DNA of 64,000 nt. It comes from PALSA-968 sp964387075. GTDB taxonomy: Bacteria > Bacteroidota > Bacteroidia > B-17B0 > Aurantibacillaceae. Position numbers and translations under genes: made by a program. The notes below the pieces were generated by a model. The model ran no database searches and was not told the DNA's origin. It saw only the letters and a program-made list of their open reading frames with translations. Of the stretch, positions 1 to 8,498 are shown in pieces (position 1 is the first letter of the stretch; every line of letters begins with the position of its first letter). Location: assembly GCA_964387075.1 (NCBI GenBank), contig CAYLVB010000007.1:230811-294810 (forward strand). Reading direction: 5' to 3'.

Positions 1-2607
1 GTTAGCGCTCCAGGTGTACGTTGTGGCGCCATTACCCGTTAACGTGGTACTTTGCCCGGAACATAATGTTGGGGATGCCGCGCTGGCGGTTACGGTTGGC
101 ATGGGATTAACTGTTACGGCAACTGTATTTGTGCTTGTGCAACCAGAGGTAGCGCCGGTAACAGTATACGTGGTTGTTCCGCTTGCCGGAGAAACAGAAA
201 CTGTACTTGTTGTGGCACTTCCCGCGTTGGCGCTCCAGGTATAACTGGTGGCGCCATTACCGGTTAAAGTGGTACTTTGCCCGGCGCAAATTGTAGCTGA
301 GCCGGCTGAAGCGGTAACATTCGGAACAGCATTAATTGAAATAGTTGCAGTTGCAGAAACAGCCGCGCATCCGCCACTTGCCGGAATTGTATTTGTAACA
401 GTATAAATTCCGGGCGTACTGCCCGATAGATTTACCTCGCCGGTGGATGTGCTTACAAAAACCAATCCTGCCGAAGAGCTGAATGTTCCCGCTACACCGC
501 CGCCTGAAAATGTCGGCACCGGATTAGCGGCATTCTGGCAATAGGGCGTTGCCGGGTAATTAAAGGTGGCAACAGGAGGCGGGGTAGAAACTACGGTAAC
601 CGTAGTTTCTGCTGATGTACAATTAGAAAGATCCATCACAACAACCGTATAGGTTCCGGGCGCTAAACCGGTTGCGGTTTGTGTGGTTTGTCCGCCCGGG
701 CTCCAGGAATACGTGTAAGCAGGCGTTCCGCCGGTTACTGTTGCTGTGGCAGCGCCATTGCTTCCACCACAAGTTGCAGTTGAAGATGCCGTTACAGCTA
801 AGGGCGCACATCCGGCAATATTAAGCGCTGCAACAAAATTATTGCCACAAGCTATTACATCGCCGTTGCTATTGATTATAATATCATATACGGCCCCTGC
901 GGTAGCGGCCGTGCCCGTTTGTGTGAGACTGGGGTTATACTTGATCACGGATGTTTGAGTTCCTACATAAACATTTCCGCAGGCGTCCGTTGCTATACCA
1001 GAATTGTTTTCTAATGCTCCTCCAGCCACCGCCGTTGGTAATCCCACGGAGGCGCCACTTGCAGCATTAAATTTATAGATGGTTGCTCCATTAAATAAAA
1101 ATAGATTGCCACAAAAACCGGCAAGTGCGTTTTGACCTGAAACGGGCCAGGTAGGATAGCTGTTGGTATAATTAGGCCCGGGATTATAACTTGCGGCGTA
1201 GGTTGTGCTGGTACCCCATAGTTGCGTTAAGGCCGGAGAAATTCCGGCAACCGATGTAACGGTAGCAATCAGGGCGTGAAAGTTGCCGTTGGGATTTGCG
1301 CACAGGGCCCGAAGATCGCCTCCGATATCCTGAACGTTCATAAGGGCTCCCGTATTAAAATCAACATAGGCCAGATTTCCGGTACTCCCATTCATGAAGG
1401 CGCCTGCCACCAGCAAAGTGGTATAATTGTAGTTAAACGCCAGGCGCCACATTTCAAGCGCTGCCGTGGCATTCGAAAAAAGCAATGTTCCGGCAGGATC
1501 AAGCTTAATGATAAAGCACGATGCGTTCCCTCCCTTTGTGCAATAAGTATTTCCCGCAGGATCGGTAGCGATATCTCCGGCACCGTCGCTGTTGGCTGTA
1601 TTAAAGGTCCATACAGCCGCGCCGGCCGCGGTGTACTTTCTTACTTTGTAGGGGTTTTGACTGCCATACACGTATATATTTCCAGCCGCGTCGTGCTGCA
1701 CATCCAGAACTTTATTGTCGCCTCCCGCAAAAGCCGGGGCTACTGTCCATGGATCGATAATAATACTCTGGGCATGGTCATATTCGGCGAGTTGAAAGCT
1801 GACCACGCTCTTTTTAATTCCAAAAGAAGACAAGATGGAGGAGTTATCAGAAGCATAAAAGGTTTGAGGAGCATGATCGATGATGTCGCCGGCTAAAGAG
1901 GTTATGTGCATATTACCCTGTTCATCCAGGAAAAGTTTATCATGCCCTTCATATTCCATCTTGATTTGCGTGGGGTCTGCCCCGGGGTGAATGATCAGTG
2001 AATACTTAATGCCTTCCACAGGATGAAAGATGTATTCTGCATCTATGCCGGGATAGAGGTCCTGGTAAGTTAATTTTTTGTACCCCCTCGCGTGATAAAT
2101 GCTTTTTTCCATTGCATTTTCTTCCGCCATATAATTAAAATATTCCGGAACCTCCTCCTGCACAAGCACGCGTACTTCCGGGTTGGCATTCAGCCAGGTT
2201 ACATGAACCACCGAAGAAATGTGCTTCGTCTTTCTCCTCCTTTCCTCGATCTCCCTTTTTTCTCTCTCGTATTCGTCCTTATTTCCACCCTTACCAAACG
2301 CAAACCTTTCTTCGTCGATCTTTCCTGTGATCTCGGTTTTATCAGTTCGGAAGGTTAAACCGGTTTTCGTAAAATAGATCTGTAGGCCGAGGTTCTCCAC
2401 GCCATAAAGAACAGATGAACCCGGTAATTTGTTCTTTCCATCATATTGCCCTTTGTTTTCAATGAACACCTTTTGTTCATTTGGATTTATCGCCCACTTT
2501 GCATCCGTAGCAGCCGGTTGCGCGTACCCACCGCAAATTCCGGACAGAGCAAAGACAAGCCAGCTAACTGAAAACAAACGGGGGAATCGGCGTTCTAATT
2601 TTTTCAT
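1..2607 (-). CDS. Giant IENKGQ-type secreted adhesin, C-terminus outside window
   Basis: The frame is open for 869 codons from the ATG at 2607 to the window edge, so the C-terminus is not seen. A signal peptide covers about residues 1-30, ending in GYAQ. VFIENKGQ at about residues 47-54 opens a conserved N-terminal domain that ends near a DPW motif. A highly charged Lys/Glu/Arg stretch sits inside this domain. Next come propeller-like segments with GNIYVYG-type and CGNVYVG-type motifs, then Ig/SprB-like repeats with the recurring core YTWS and Pro/Gly/Ala-rich linkers. The plan matches the protein at 58858-63096, which ends in a T9SS type B sorting domain, so cell-surface secretion by T9SS is inferred. 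It lies 20 bp after the cargo gene at 2628-4622 and is probably co-transcribed with it. The ligand is unknown. Confidence 0.85.
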   Translation of the reverse strand, partial: MKKLERRFPRLFSVSWLVFALSGICGGYAQPAATDAKWAINPNEQKVFIENKGQYDGKNKLPGSSVLYGVENLGLQIYFTKTGLTFRTDKTEITGKIDEERFAFGKGGNKDEYEREKREIEERRRKTKHISSVVHVTWLNANPEVRVLVQEEVPEYFNYMAEENAMEKSIYHARGYKKLTYQDLYPGIDAEYIFHPVEGIKYSLIIHPGADPTQIKMEYEGHDKLFLDEQGNMHITSLAGDIIDHAPQTFYASDNSSILSSFGIKKSVVSFQLAEYDHAQSIIIDPWTVAPAFAGGDNKVLDVQHDAAGNIYVYGSQNPYKVRKYTAAGAAVWTFNTANSDGAGDIATDPAGNTYCTKGGNASCFIIKLDPAGTLLFSNATAALEMWRLAFNYNYTTLLVAGAFMNGSTGNLAYVDFNTGALMNVQDIGGDLRALCANPNGNFHALIATVTSVAGISPALTQLWGTSTTYAASYNPGPNYTNSYPTWPVSGQNALAGFCGNLFLFNGATIYKFNAASGASVGLPTAVAGGALENNSGIATDACGNVYVGTQTSVIKYNPSLTQTGTAATAGAVYDIIINSNGDVIACGNNFVAALNIAGCAPLAVTASSTATCGGSNGAATATVTGGTPAYTYSWSPGGQTTQTATGLAPGTYTVVVMDLSNCTSAETTVTVVSTPPPVATFNYPATPYCQNAANPVPTFSGGGVAGTFSSSAGLVFVSTSTGEVNLSGSTPGIYTVTNTIPASGGCAAVSATATISINAVPNVTASAGSATICAGQSTTLTGNGATSYTWSANAGSATTSTVSVSPASGTTTYTVTGATSGCTSTNTVAVTVNPMPTVTASAASPTLCSGQSTTLTGNGATTYTWSAN

Positions 2608-2627
2608 TTGTGTCCTACAATATTTAC

Positions 2628-4622
2628 TTAATTTTTAATGACCTTCTTTATCTGCGAGCCTGATTTTGTTTTCACGCAGAGAAAATAAACTCCATCCGGT
2701 AATGTGCTCGCGCTTACCTCTTTTTTGTAAAGTCCGGTTAAGGTGTGTTCTTCTATCACCAGAACTGTTTGCCCAAGCGCGTTCTTCAATTCCAAACGAG
2801 TATCTTCCGAAAAATTCGCGTTGATCACAAAATTTCCGTTGGTTGGGTTCGGATAAACAGAGAAGGCGTTAACATGTATTGAATTAACACCGGTGCAGTT
2901 ATTTACAGTTACTGTAACAGTATCCGAGTCCATGCAACCGTTCATGTCGGTGGCCGCAACGGTGTATTGGGTTGTTACAGTTGGACTGGCAGTTACGTTT
3001 GGCCCGCTGGTTGAACTGAGATCTGTGGGAGGCGACCAGGTGTAGGTGTTTGCTCCGCTTGCGGTTAAGCCTGCCGATCCGGGGGCGCAATAAGAAGCGG
3101 AGGCCGGATTGATGCTTACGGTTGGCGATGGGTTTACTGTTACAATGAAGCTGTTGCTTGTGTCGGCACATCCGTTGGCATCGGTACCCAGTACGCGCAC
3201 TGTATCGTTATTGTTTAATGTTGAACTGCTGAAGGTATTAGAAGTCGTATTTTGCGCAGAGTCGCCATTTACCTGGAAGTCGTAAGGAGAAAACCCGGTT
3301 GAAGCGGTAAAACTTGTAGCAGTACCCTGGCAAAATGTTGTGCTCCCTGCATTTAAAACCACGTGTGGTAAAAAAACATAGGTAGGTTCGTTAGATACAT
3401 AAGTTCCCTGGTAGGTAGTACCAGGAGATCCGGGAAGACCATTAAAAGTATTCACATTATTTACTGATTGTCCGCCCAGTCCGGGACTCACGTCCTGCAC
3501 AGCTGTGTTTGCAATTGCATTATCATAAAATATTTTGATCCTGCCGCCGCCGCCGCCGCCGCCGCCCCAGGTGTACCACAAAATTGAATTTGGATCCTGG
3601 CCGCCTTTGCCACCCCGGGCGTAAATAGTTCCTGCGATGGTAACCCGATGTGCTTTAATTAGCAAACCACCTCCCGAGCCGCCACCGCCGCCATAAGATC
3701 CGGAGTTAGAAACAATGATGCCGGTATCGCCATCAAGGTTGATCACGCCGTTCATATCAAGAACGGCAGCGTTCAGCGTAACTGATCCTCCGCCATTACC
3801 TCCATTGCCCTTATTGCCCCCGCCGCCGCCAGAGCCCATGGCTATATCTTGTGCGTTGTTTGTTCCATATACTATTCCGCCATTGCCTCCGGATGGAGGA
3901 GGGTTACCATCGCCTTTTCCTCCGGCACCACCGTATGCTCCGCCGCCGCCCGAGTTTGCTCCGACTCCCCCTCCTGCTCCATTTCCACTAAGTAAAACAC
4001 CTCCGCCGAGTTCGCCTGCGGCTCTTCCGTTAATGGTTCCATTCTGAATGATCCTGCGCGCGTTGATCACTAAAGGTGAGTTAGGACTTACATTTACTCC
4101 TGCCCCGGCTTTGATCTCGAACCAGCTATAGGTATTAGTACCGCTCAATGTCACGGTTCCGGAAGGAACGATGAGCTGGGTTGATAATGGAAACGCGCTG
4201 TTGAAATCTGAGCCGGCAGTTGCCGTTGCATTGCCATACCACATATATAAGCCGTAATCGCCGTTAGCTTTTAAAGTGTCCAGCATCACCCAGATCTGCG
4301 TGTTGGCAGTATTGATGCCCGACTCAATAAAATAACTAAGTAAAGTAGCGCCCGCGCAATCTTTAGAGAAGCGGATATCTTCGCCGCCCGCCTGCATTTT
4401 ATTGGCGCTTATTAAAGCGGCGGTATTGATATTTAATAGCACCTGGTAATTGAGCTGCTGTGTGCCTGTATGCTCGGTCACTTTTATTCCGTCCTTATAC
4501 ATCCAGCCGGATAATTGCGCATTCGACCTGTTATTAAATGCAAGGAAAAAAAGGACGACTAAAAGTAAACCTGATAATTTCAGGGTTGCTTTTTCATGTT
4601 GGATCAGGTAACTTTTCTTCAT
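2628..4622 (-). CDS. T9SS cargo with DUF2341-like domain and polyglycine-rich region
   Basis: 664 aa. A long signal peptide (about 1-36, ending SNAQ) is followed by a DUF2341-like domain (about 37-150, with GGEDIRFSKDC and LYMWYGNA). A glycine-rich region covers about 195-400, including an unbroken run of eight Gly at GGC codons. Ig-like repeats with TYTWSPP follow at about 430-570. The last ~75 residues are a type A sorting domain (FSVYPNPTNGNF, then DGVYFLCVKT and KKVIKN). It should be exported by Sec and T9SS and anchored or released at the surface. It is the first gene of a unit that continues into the adhesin at 1-2607. No clear TAnnTTTG element precedes it; the upstream ~240 bp is AT-rich with TTG/TTTT runs. 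Function beyond a surface role is unknown. Confidence 0.85.
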   Translation of the reverse strand: MKKSYLIQHEKATLKLSGLLLVVLFFLAFNNRSNAQLSGWMYKDGIKVTEHTGTQQLNYQVLLNINTAALISANKMQAGGEDIRFSKDCAGATLLSYFIESGINTANTQIWVMLDTLKANGDYGLYMWYGNATATAGSDFNSAFPLSTQLIVPSGTVTLSGTNTYSWFEIKAGAGVNVSPNSPLVINARRIIQNGTINGRAAGELGGGVLLSGNGAGGGVGANSGGGGAYGGAGGKGDGNPPPSGGNGGIVYGTNNAQDIAMGSGGGGGNKGNGGNGGGSVTLNAAVLDMNGVINLDGDTGIIVSNSGSYGGGGGSGGGLLIKAHRVTIAGTIYARGGKGGQDPNSILWYTWGGGGGGGGRIKIFYDNAIANTAVQDVSPGLGGQSVNNVNTFNGLPGSPGTTYQGTYVSNEPTYVFLPHVVLNAGSTTFCQGTATSFTASTGFSPYDFQVNGDSAQNTTSNTFSSSTLNNNDTVRVLGTDANGCADTSNSFIVTVNPSPTVSINPASASYCAPGSAGLTASGANTYTWSPPTDLSSTSGPNVTASPTVTTQYTVAATDMNGCMDSDTVTVTVNNCTGVNSIHVNAFSVYPNPTNGNFVINANFSEDTRLELKNALGQTVLVIEEHTLTGLYKKEVSASTLPDGVYFLCVKTKSGSQIKKVIKN
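3543..3566. repeat. GCC trinucleotide microsatellite (8 units)
   Basis: Eight perfect GCC units on the plus strand give eight GGC glycine codons in the cargo gene at 2628-4622. Being in-frame triplets, slippage would change the glycine run without breaking the frame. Confidence 0.9.
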
Positions 4623-4863
4623 GGTGTTTGTTTTTGTAATTGTTTTTTGGTGTTGTGAATTGTAATTGTTTAATAAAATTATTGTCTAAGCCCGGCATGC
4701 GAAAAGCAAAATTCGGCCAGGATATGATTCCTAAACCCATTTAATTTGCCTTATTTATCATATAAACATCTCATAATAAGCCTGTTATCTTTTCCAGATT
4801 TGCCGCTTTTTTCGAAAAAGAAGGCCTTAAAATTTTGTTGAAACTCTCTCTTTTGCATGATCT

Positions 4864-5124
4864 TTACTCGCATGAGCTCGCTTTTTTCAAACCGTTCTTG
4901 CCCAGGTGGCACTCGTTCAGGCATACCATGTTATCCCCTTCTTCGCTCAGGTTCGTAAAACAATGCGGGCAAAGCCACTCGGTAAGCCCCAGGAACTCGG
5001 CGGATGAAAACCGGTAATACCTGTCGCGAATACATGACGTGCCCAATATATGAGGCACGCCATCAATTTTTGTAACTCCTTCCATGACACTTTCTATTAA
5101 GAGTACATCCTTTGTAAAGCGCAT
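4864..5124 (-). CDS. Small putative zinc-ribbon protein
   Basis: 86 aa from the ATG at 5124; not a family I recognise. A C-terminal cysteine cluster (CPHC, then CLNECH about 13 residues later, followed by LGKNG) looks like a zinc ribbon. Another Cys lies mid-protein (GTSCIRDRYYRFSS). The frame stays open upstream to a stop at 5185-5187 and the extra ~20 codons include two more Cys, so the true start could be a non-ATG codon further up. It sits alone between the cargo operon on its left and the divergent SEKRYF-type gene at 5333. No opposite-strand gene competes here. The motif and protein-like composition favour a real gene, but this is not certain. Confidence 0.45.
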   Translation of the reverse strand: MRFTKDVLLIESVMEGVTKIDGVPHILGTSCIRDRYYRFSSAEFLGLTEWLCPHCFTNLSEEGDNMVCLNECHLGKNGLKKASSCE

Positions 5125-5332
5125 GTTGTGAATACAAAAACTCTCACGCTGGCACTTTTTAATTTGATGTTCCTCGATTTTTTCTTAAATTTATGACATG
5201 AAAGAGGGCTTTTGAAAAGCATAATTTCTCTAAACTCATCATCTCATCAAGCGGTTTTATGGCGCATTTTTGATATAATGAATTGATTTAGAAAAAATTA
5301 CTTTTTTTGAAACTGCGCTTATTACCAAACCT

Positions 5333-6871
5333 ATGGACGAACTCGCCAAGCTGATAAGTTCCCTGACCAAGTCGGAAAAGCGTTATTTCAAGATGTTCAG
5401 CGCTATGCAGAGCGGTGAGAAAGGCTACCTGAAACTATTCGAGGCCATAGAAAAGCTTGGCGAATGCGACGATGAGGCTATTCGTAAAATGTTTGACAGC
5501 GAGGATTTCATCAAGCGCCTACCGGCGGTGAAGAATTACCTGTATGCGCAGATATTAAAGAGCCTACGCATCATTCATTCGGGCGAAACGGTTGATTCGC
5601 AATTAAAGGAACTTATGGAGGAGATCTCGGTACTCTATGAAAAGAGGTTGTACCGCCAGTGCATCAAACTGCTGGATAAAGCCGAAGAACTGGCGGCCAA
5701 GAACGAACTGGTCCTGCAACAGATCGAGATCAATATCTGGAAAGAAAAGATCGCGGTGGAGACCGTAAGCCCGGATATATTGGAGAAAAAACTCTCGGCC
5801 AGCGTCGAAAAGGAAACCTACCTCATTGGCCTTCAAAAGAACAACCTCGCTTTTCGCAACCTCCATAACCAGATCCTGCTTCTCAACAAAAAGATCAAGG
5901 AGGCCCGTACCGAAGAGGAGCTCGCGCAATTCCGTGATATCATCAGTCACCCGATGCTGCAATCGGCCTACAACGCATTGAGCTTCGATGCGCGGCATTA
6001 TTTTTACCAAGCGCACCTCATCTACAATCACGCCAAAGGTGATAATGAAAAATGCCTGGAGATAGCCGAAGAACTTTTGAAATTACTTGAAGAATTCCCG
6101 GATAAGATCCGCGAAAAACCCAAAATGTACATATCGGCCCTGCACAACGTGCTTCTTTCCATGCTGCAGCTGCACAGCTACGATCATTTCCCGGAAACAT
6201 TGACCAAACTGAAAGAGTTCCAGGTGAAATCGCTGAACACCGAGGTGAACCGCTTTGTGAGCGCGAGCCTGTTTGAAATGGCCATGTATCTCGACTCAGG
6301 CAAGTTCACCGAAAGTACGGCGCTTCGCGATCCCATCATCGAAGGCATGAAGAAGTACGCCGACAAGATCAATGCTATTGAAGAGATCACACTGCTTTAT
6401 AATTTGTTCTATTCGTATTTCGGCACGGCCGAATACCAGAAGGCGCTGGGCATCATCAACCAATTACTGAATGAGTACCAGAAAGAATTACGATACGACG
6501 TGCAGAGTGCCGCGCGCATCCTTAACCTCATCCTGCATTACGAATTGAAGAATACCATGCTGCTGGAGTACAACGCGGTGTCTACCTACCGTTTCCTGTA
6601 TAAAAGTAAAAGGCTGTATAAGCTCGAGACCATCATTCTCAACTTTATTAAAAGAAAGATGCCGGATATCTACACGCCGAAAGACGAGGTGGAAGCTTTT
6701 ATTGAATTGCGTAAGGAGTTCCAGGAAATAGCCGAACACCCTTTTGAGAAGAAAGCCTTCGAATATTTTGATTATATCTCCTGGCTCGATTCTAAAATAG
6801 AAAGACTGAGCTTCGAGGAAGTAGTACAGCGGAAGTTCCTGGAAAAAACAGGTGCCCGAGCTACCAAGTAA
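5333..6871 (+). CDS. SEKRYF-type helical repeat protein of unknown function
   Basis: 512 aa, predicted soluble, with no signal peptide or membrane segment. The N-terminus reads LISSLTKSEKRYFKMFSAMQ. The rest is almost all amphipathic helix rich in Lys/Glu/Leu, resembling TPR-like solenoids (paired helices such as LYRQCIKLLDKAEELAAK and YQKALGIINQLL). A clear paralogue starts at 63237, sharing SLTxSEKRYF, a YLYxxILKSLRxxHxG-like segment and the same helical layout. Both copies are divergent from T9SS cargo clusters containing IENKGQ adhesins. An intracellular regulatory or scaffolding role is only an inference from that context. It runs convergently into the cargo gene at 6876-8249 with a 4 bp gap. 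Confidence 0.85.
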   Translation: MDELAKLISSLTKSEKRYFKMFSAMQSGEKGYLKLFEAIEKLGECDDEAIRKMFDSEDFIKRLPAVKNYLYAQILKSLRIIHSGETVDSQLKELMEEISVLYEKRLYRQCIKLLDKAEELAAKNELVLQQIEINIWKEKIAVETVSPDILEKKLSASVEKETYLIGLQKNNLAFRNLHNQILLLNKKIKEARTEEELAQFRDIISHPMLQSAYNALSFDARHYFYQAHLIYNHAKGDNEKCLEIAEELLKLLEEFPDKIREKPKMYISALHNVLLSMLQLHSYDHFPETLTKLKEFQVKSLNTEVNRFVSASLFEMAMYLDSGKFTESTALRDPIIEGMKKYADKINAIEEITLLYNLFYSYFGTAEYQKALGIINQLLNEYQKELRYDVQSAARILNLILHYELKNTMLLEYNAVSTYRFLYKSKRLYKLETIILNFIKRKMPDIYTPKDEVEAFIELRKEFQEIAEHPFEKKAFEYFDYISWLDSKIERLSFEEVVQRKFLEKTGARATK

Positions 6872-6875
6872 GCGC

Positions 6876-8249
6876 TTATTTTTCGAAAATGATCTTCCCC
6901 TCTTTGATCACGGAACGATCTGCACCATAGATCTTATAGAAATACAAGCCGGGTGTGATCTGCATAGCGCCCAGGTTGATCTCCACTTTGGGATCCGCTT
7001 TTTCGAGGATCGTTCTTCCCAATGCATCCACCAATGAGAAATGTGAAATAGTTGCCGCATCGAAGGACGCCTCGGTAAGGATGCGAACCTTATCGTTGGT
7101 AGGGTTAGGAAACAGACCTATTTGTTCACCCGGATGTAATTGGATCCCGGAAATAAATTGCGACGATGCCGGCATCCATTGGGCAACGAAAAGAGCGAGG
7201 TCATGATCTACCATAGTAAACGCACCGCCTGCATATAAAACATTGTTGATTGTTTCGAGATCGTAAACAATACTGTTGGCACCACTTCCCATAGGCTGCC
7301 AGTCGATACCGTTCCATCGGCCAATGTTCCTGCTCAGCGTAACACCGAGTGAGTCGAAGAATCCACCGGCAATCAGGTCGCCATTGAAAACTTCCAGCGC
7401 GCTCACCGAGATAGCGCCGGTATAATTCGATCCGCCGCCCACATCATCCCAATTAACGCCATCCCATTTAGCAATATTTCTTACCGCTGTTGTGCCTGCT
7501 GTATTAAATACTCCACCCACATACAAGCCTCCCGAATAAACCTGCAGCGCGCTCACAGAGATCGCGCCTGTATAACTTACTCCGCCACCCACATCGTCCC
7601 AGTTGACACCGTCCCAGCGCGCAATATTATTTACGGGAACTCCACCCGCATCGGTGAATGTTCCGCCCGCGTATAAACGACCATTATAAACGCAAAGCGA
7701 ATTCACAATGCCGTTCGTTCCGCCGCCTACCGACTGCCAGTTGTTCCCGTCCCACCTGGCGATATAATTCAATTGCGTTGAACCCGACCTGGTGAAGAAA
7801 CCGCCGGCGTACAGATCATTGTTGTAAAAGCAAAGTGCTTTAACTACAGCGATCCCTCCGTTGGTATCAAGTCCGGCGCCCAGGGGTGACCAATTCGAAC
7901 CATTCCATTGTGCAATATTTTTTGATACGATTCCGTCAATATTTGTAAATGTGCCGCCAGCGTAAAGAACGCCATTGCTGTACAGCAGGGAAGATACCCC
8001 GGTTCCCGACATAGTGCCTTGACCAAGTGCTGAGTAATTTGTTCCATCCCATTTTGCAATACCAACGCTTGGCGCTGATCCGGCTTGTGTAAATAATCCG
8101 CCCATGTAGAGCACATGGTTGGCCTGGTCGGCTGCAAGCGACTGCACAACAGAATTGGTTCCAAGTCCCACGTTGTTCCAGGCATATTGCGCGTATGATG
8201 GAGAATTGAAGACCAGGTAAAAAAGTGCGATATGTAGAGTTTTCTTCAT
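6876..8249 (-). CDS. T9SS cargo, seven-repeat propeller-like protein
   Basis: 457 aa. A signal peptide covers residues 1-21 (ending SYAQ). Seven repeats of about 41-50 residues follow, each with a WDGxxW-type segment and a YAGGxFT-type segment (YMGGLFTQ, YAGGTFTN, YAGGFFTR, YAGGTFTD, YVGGVFNT, IAGGFFDS, YAGGAFTM). Seven such repeats suggest a beta-propeller. The C-terminus is a type A sorting domain (IGLFPNPTNDKV, PGLYFYKIY, KIIFEK). It is a tandem paralogue of the gene at 8499-9857. Adjacent repeats are also very similar to each other in DNA. A TAACTTTG -7-like element lies 17 nt upstream of the ATG, so it may have its own transcript. No enzymatic residues are apparent. Confidence 0.88.
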   Translation of the reverse strand: MKKTLHIALFYLVFNSPSYAQYAWNNVGLGTNSVVQSLAADQANHVLYMGGLFTQAGSAPSVGIAKWDGTNYSALGQGTMSGTGVSSLLYSNGVLYAGGTFTNIDGIVSKNIAQWNGSNWSPLGAGLDTNGGIAVVKALCFYNNDLYAGGFFTRSGSTQLNYIARWDGNNWQSVGGGTNGIVNSLCVYNGRLYAGGTFTDAGGVPVNNIARWDGVNWDDVGGGVSYTGAISVSALQVYSGGLYVGGVFNTAGTTAVRNIAKWDGVNWDDVGGGSNYTGAISVSALEVFNGDLIAGGFFDSLGVTLSRNIGRWNGIDWQPMGSGANSIVYDLETINNVLYAGGAFTMVDHDLALFVAQWMPASSQFISGIQLHPGEQIGLFPNPTNDKVRILTEASFDAATISHFSLVDALGRTILEKADPKVEINLGAMQITPGLYFYKIYGADRSVIKEGKIIFEK

Positions 8250-8266
8250 GGCGGAGGTATTTTAAT

Positions 8267-8274
8267 CAAAGTTA
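8267..8274 (-). promoter_or_regulatory. -7 element TAACTTTG upstream of cargo gene
   Basis: The minus strand reads TAACTTTG, a full match to the Bacteroidota -7 consensus TAnnTTTG, 17 nt before the ATG at 8249. No convincing -33 TTG was found at the usual spacing. Confidence 0.5.
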
Positions 8275-8498
8275 GTTCAGATTCGCACCATATTAATAAC
8301 AAACTTCCTTGATTATACTAATCCCAACAATAAAAATAGTCTATTTTTACAAGCTATATATCTATATTACAGATATTTAACTTTTTTAATGCAGCTATTC
8401 CCAGAGACTTCGAAAAATTGCTGCAAATCGGGGAAAACTAAACCCTTTTAACTTTTGAGAAGAATTGCCCGCTGGATTTGAAAAGTGGATCGATCCGG

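Noticed and set aside
1276..1896. 206-residue plus-strand reading frame
   Set aside because: It is antisense to the adhesin, whose own frame is open and clearly homologous to the gene at 58858-63096. The peptide has no family character.
3715..4047. Proline-rich 110-residue plus-strand frame
   Set aside because: It is the antisense image of the glycine-rich part of the cargo gene at 2628-4622.
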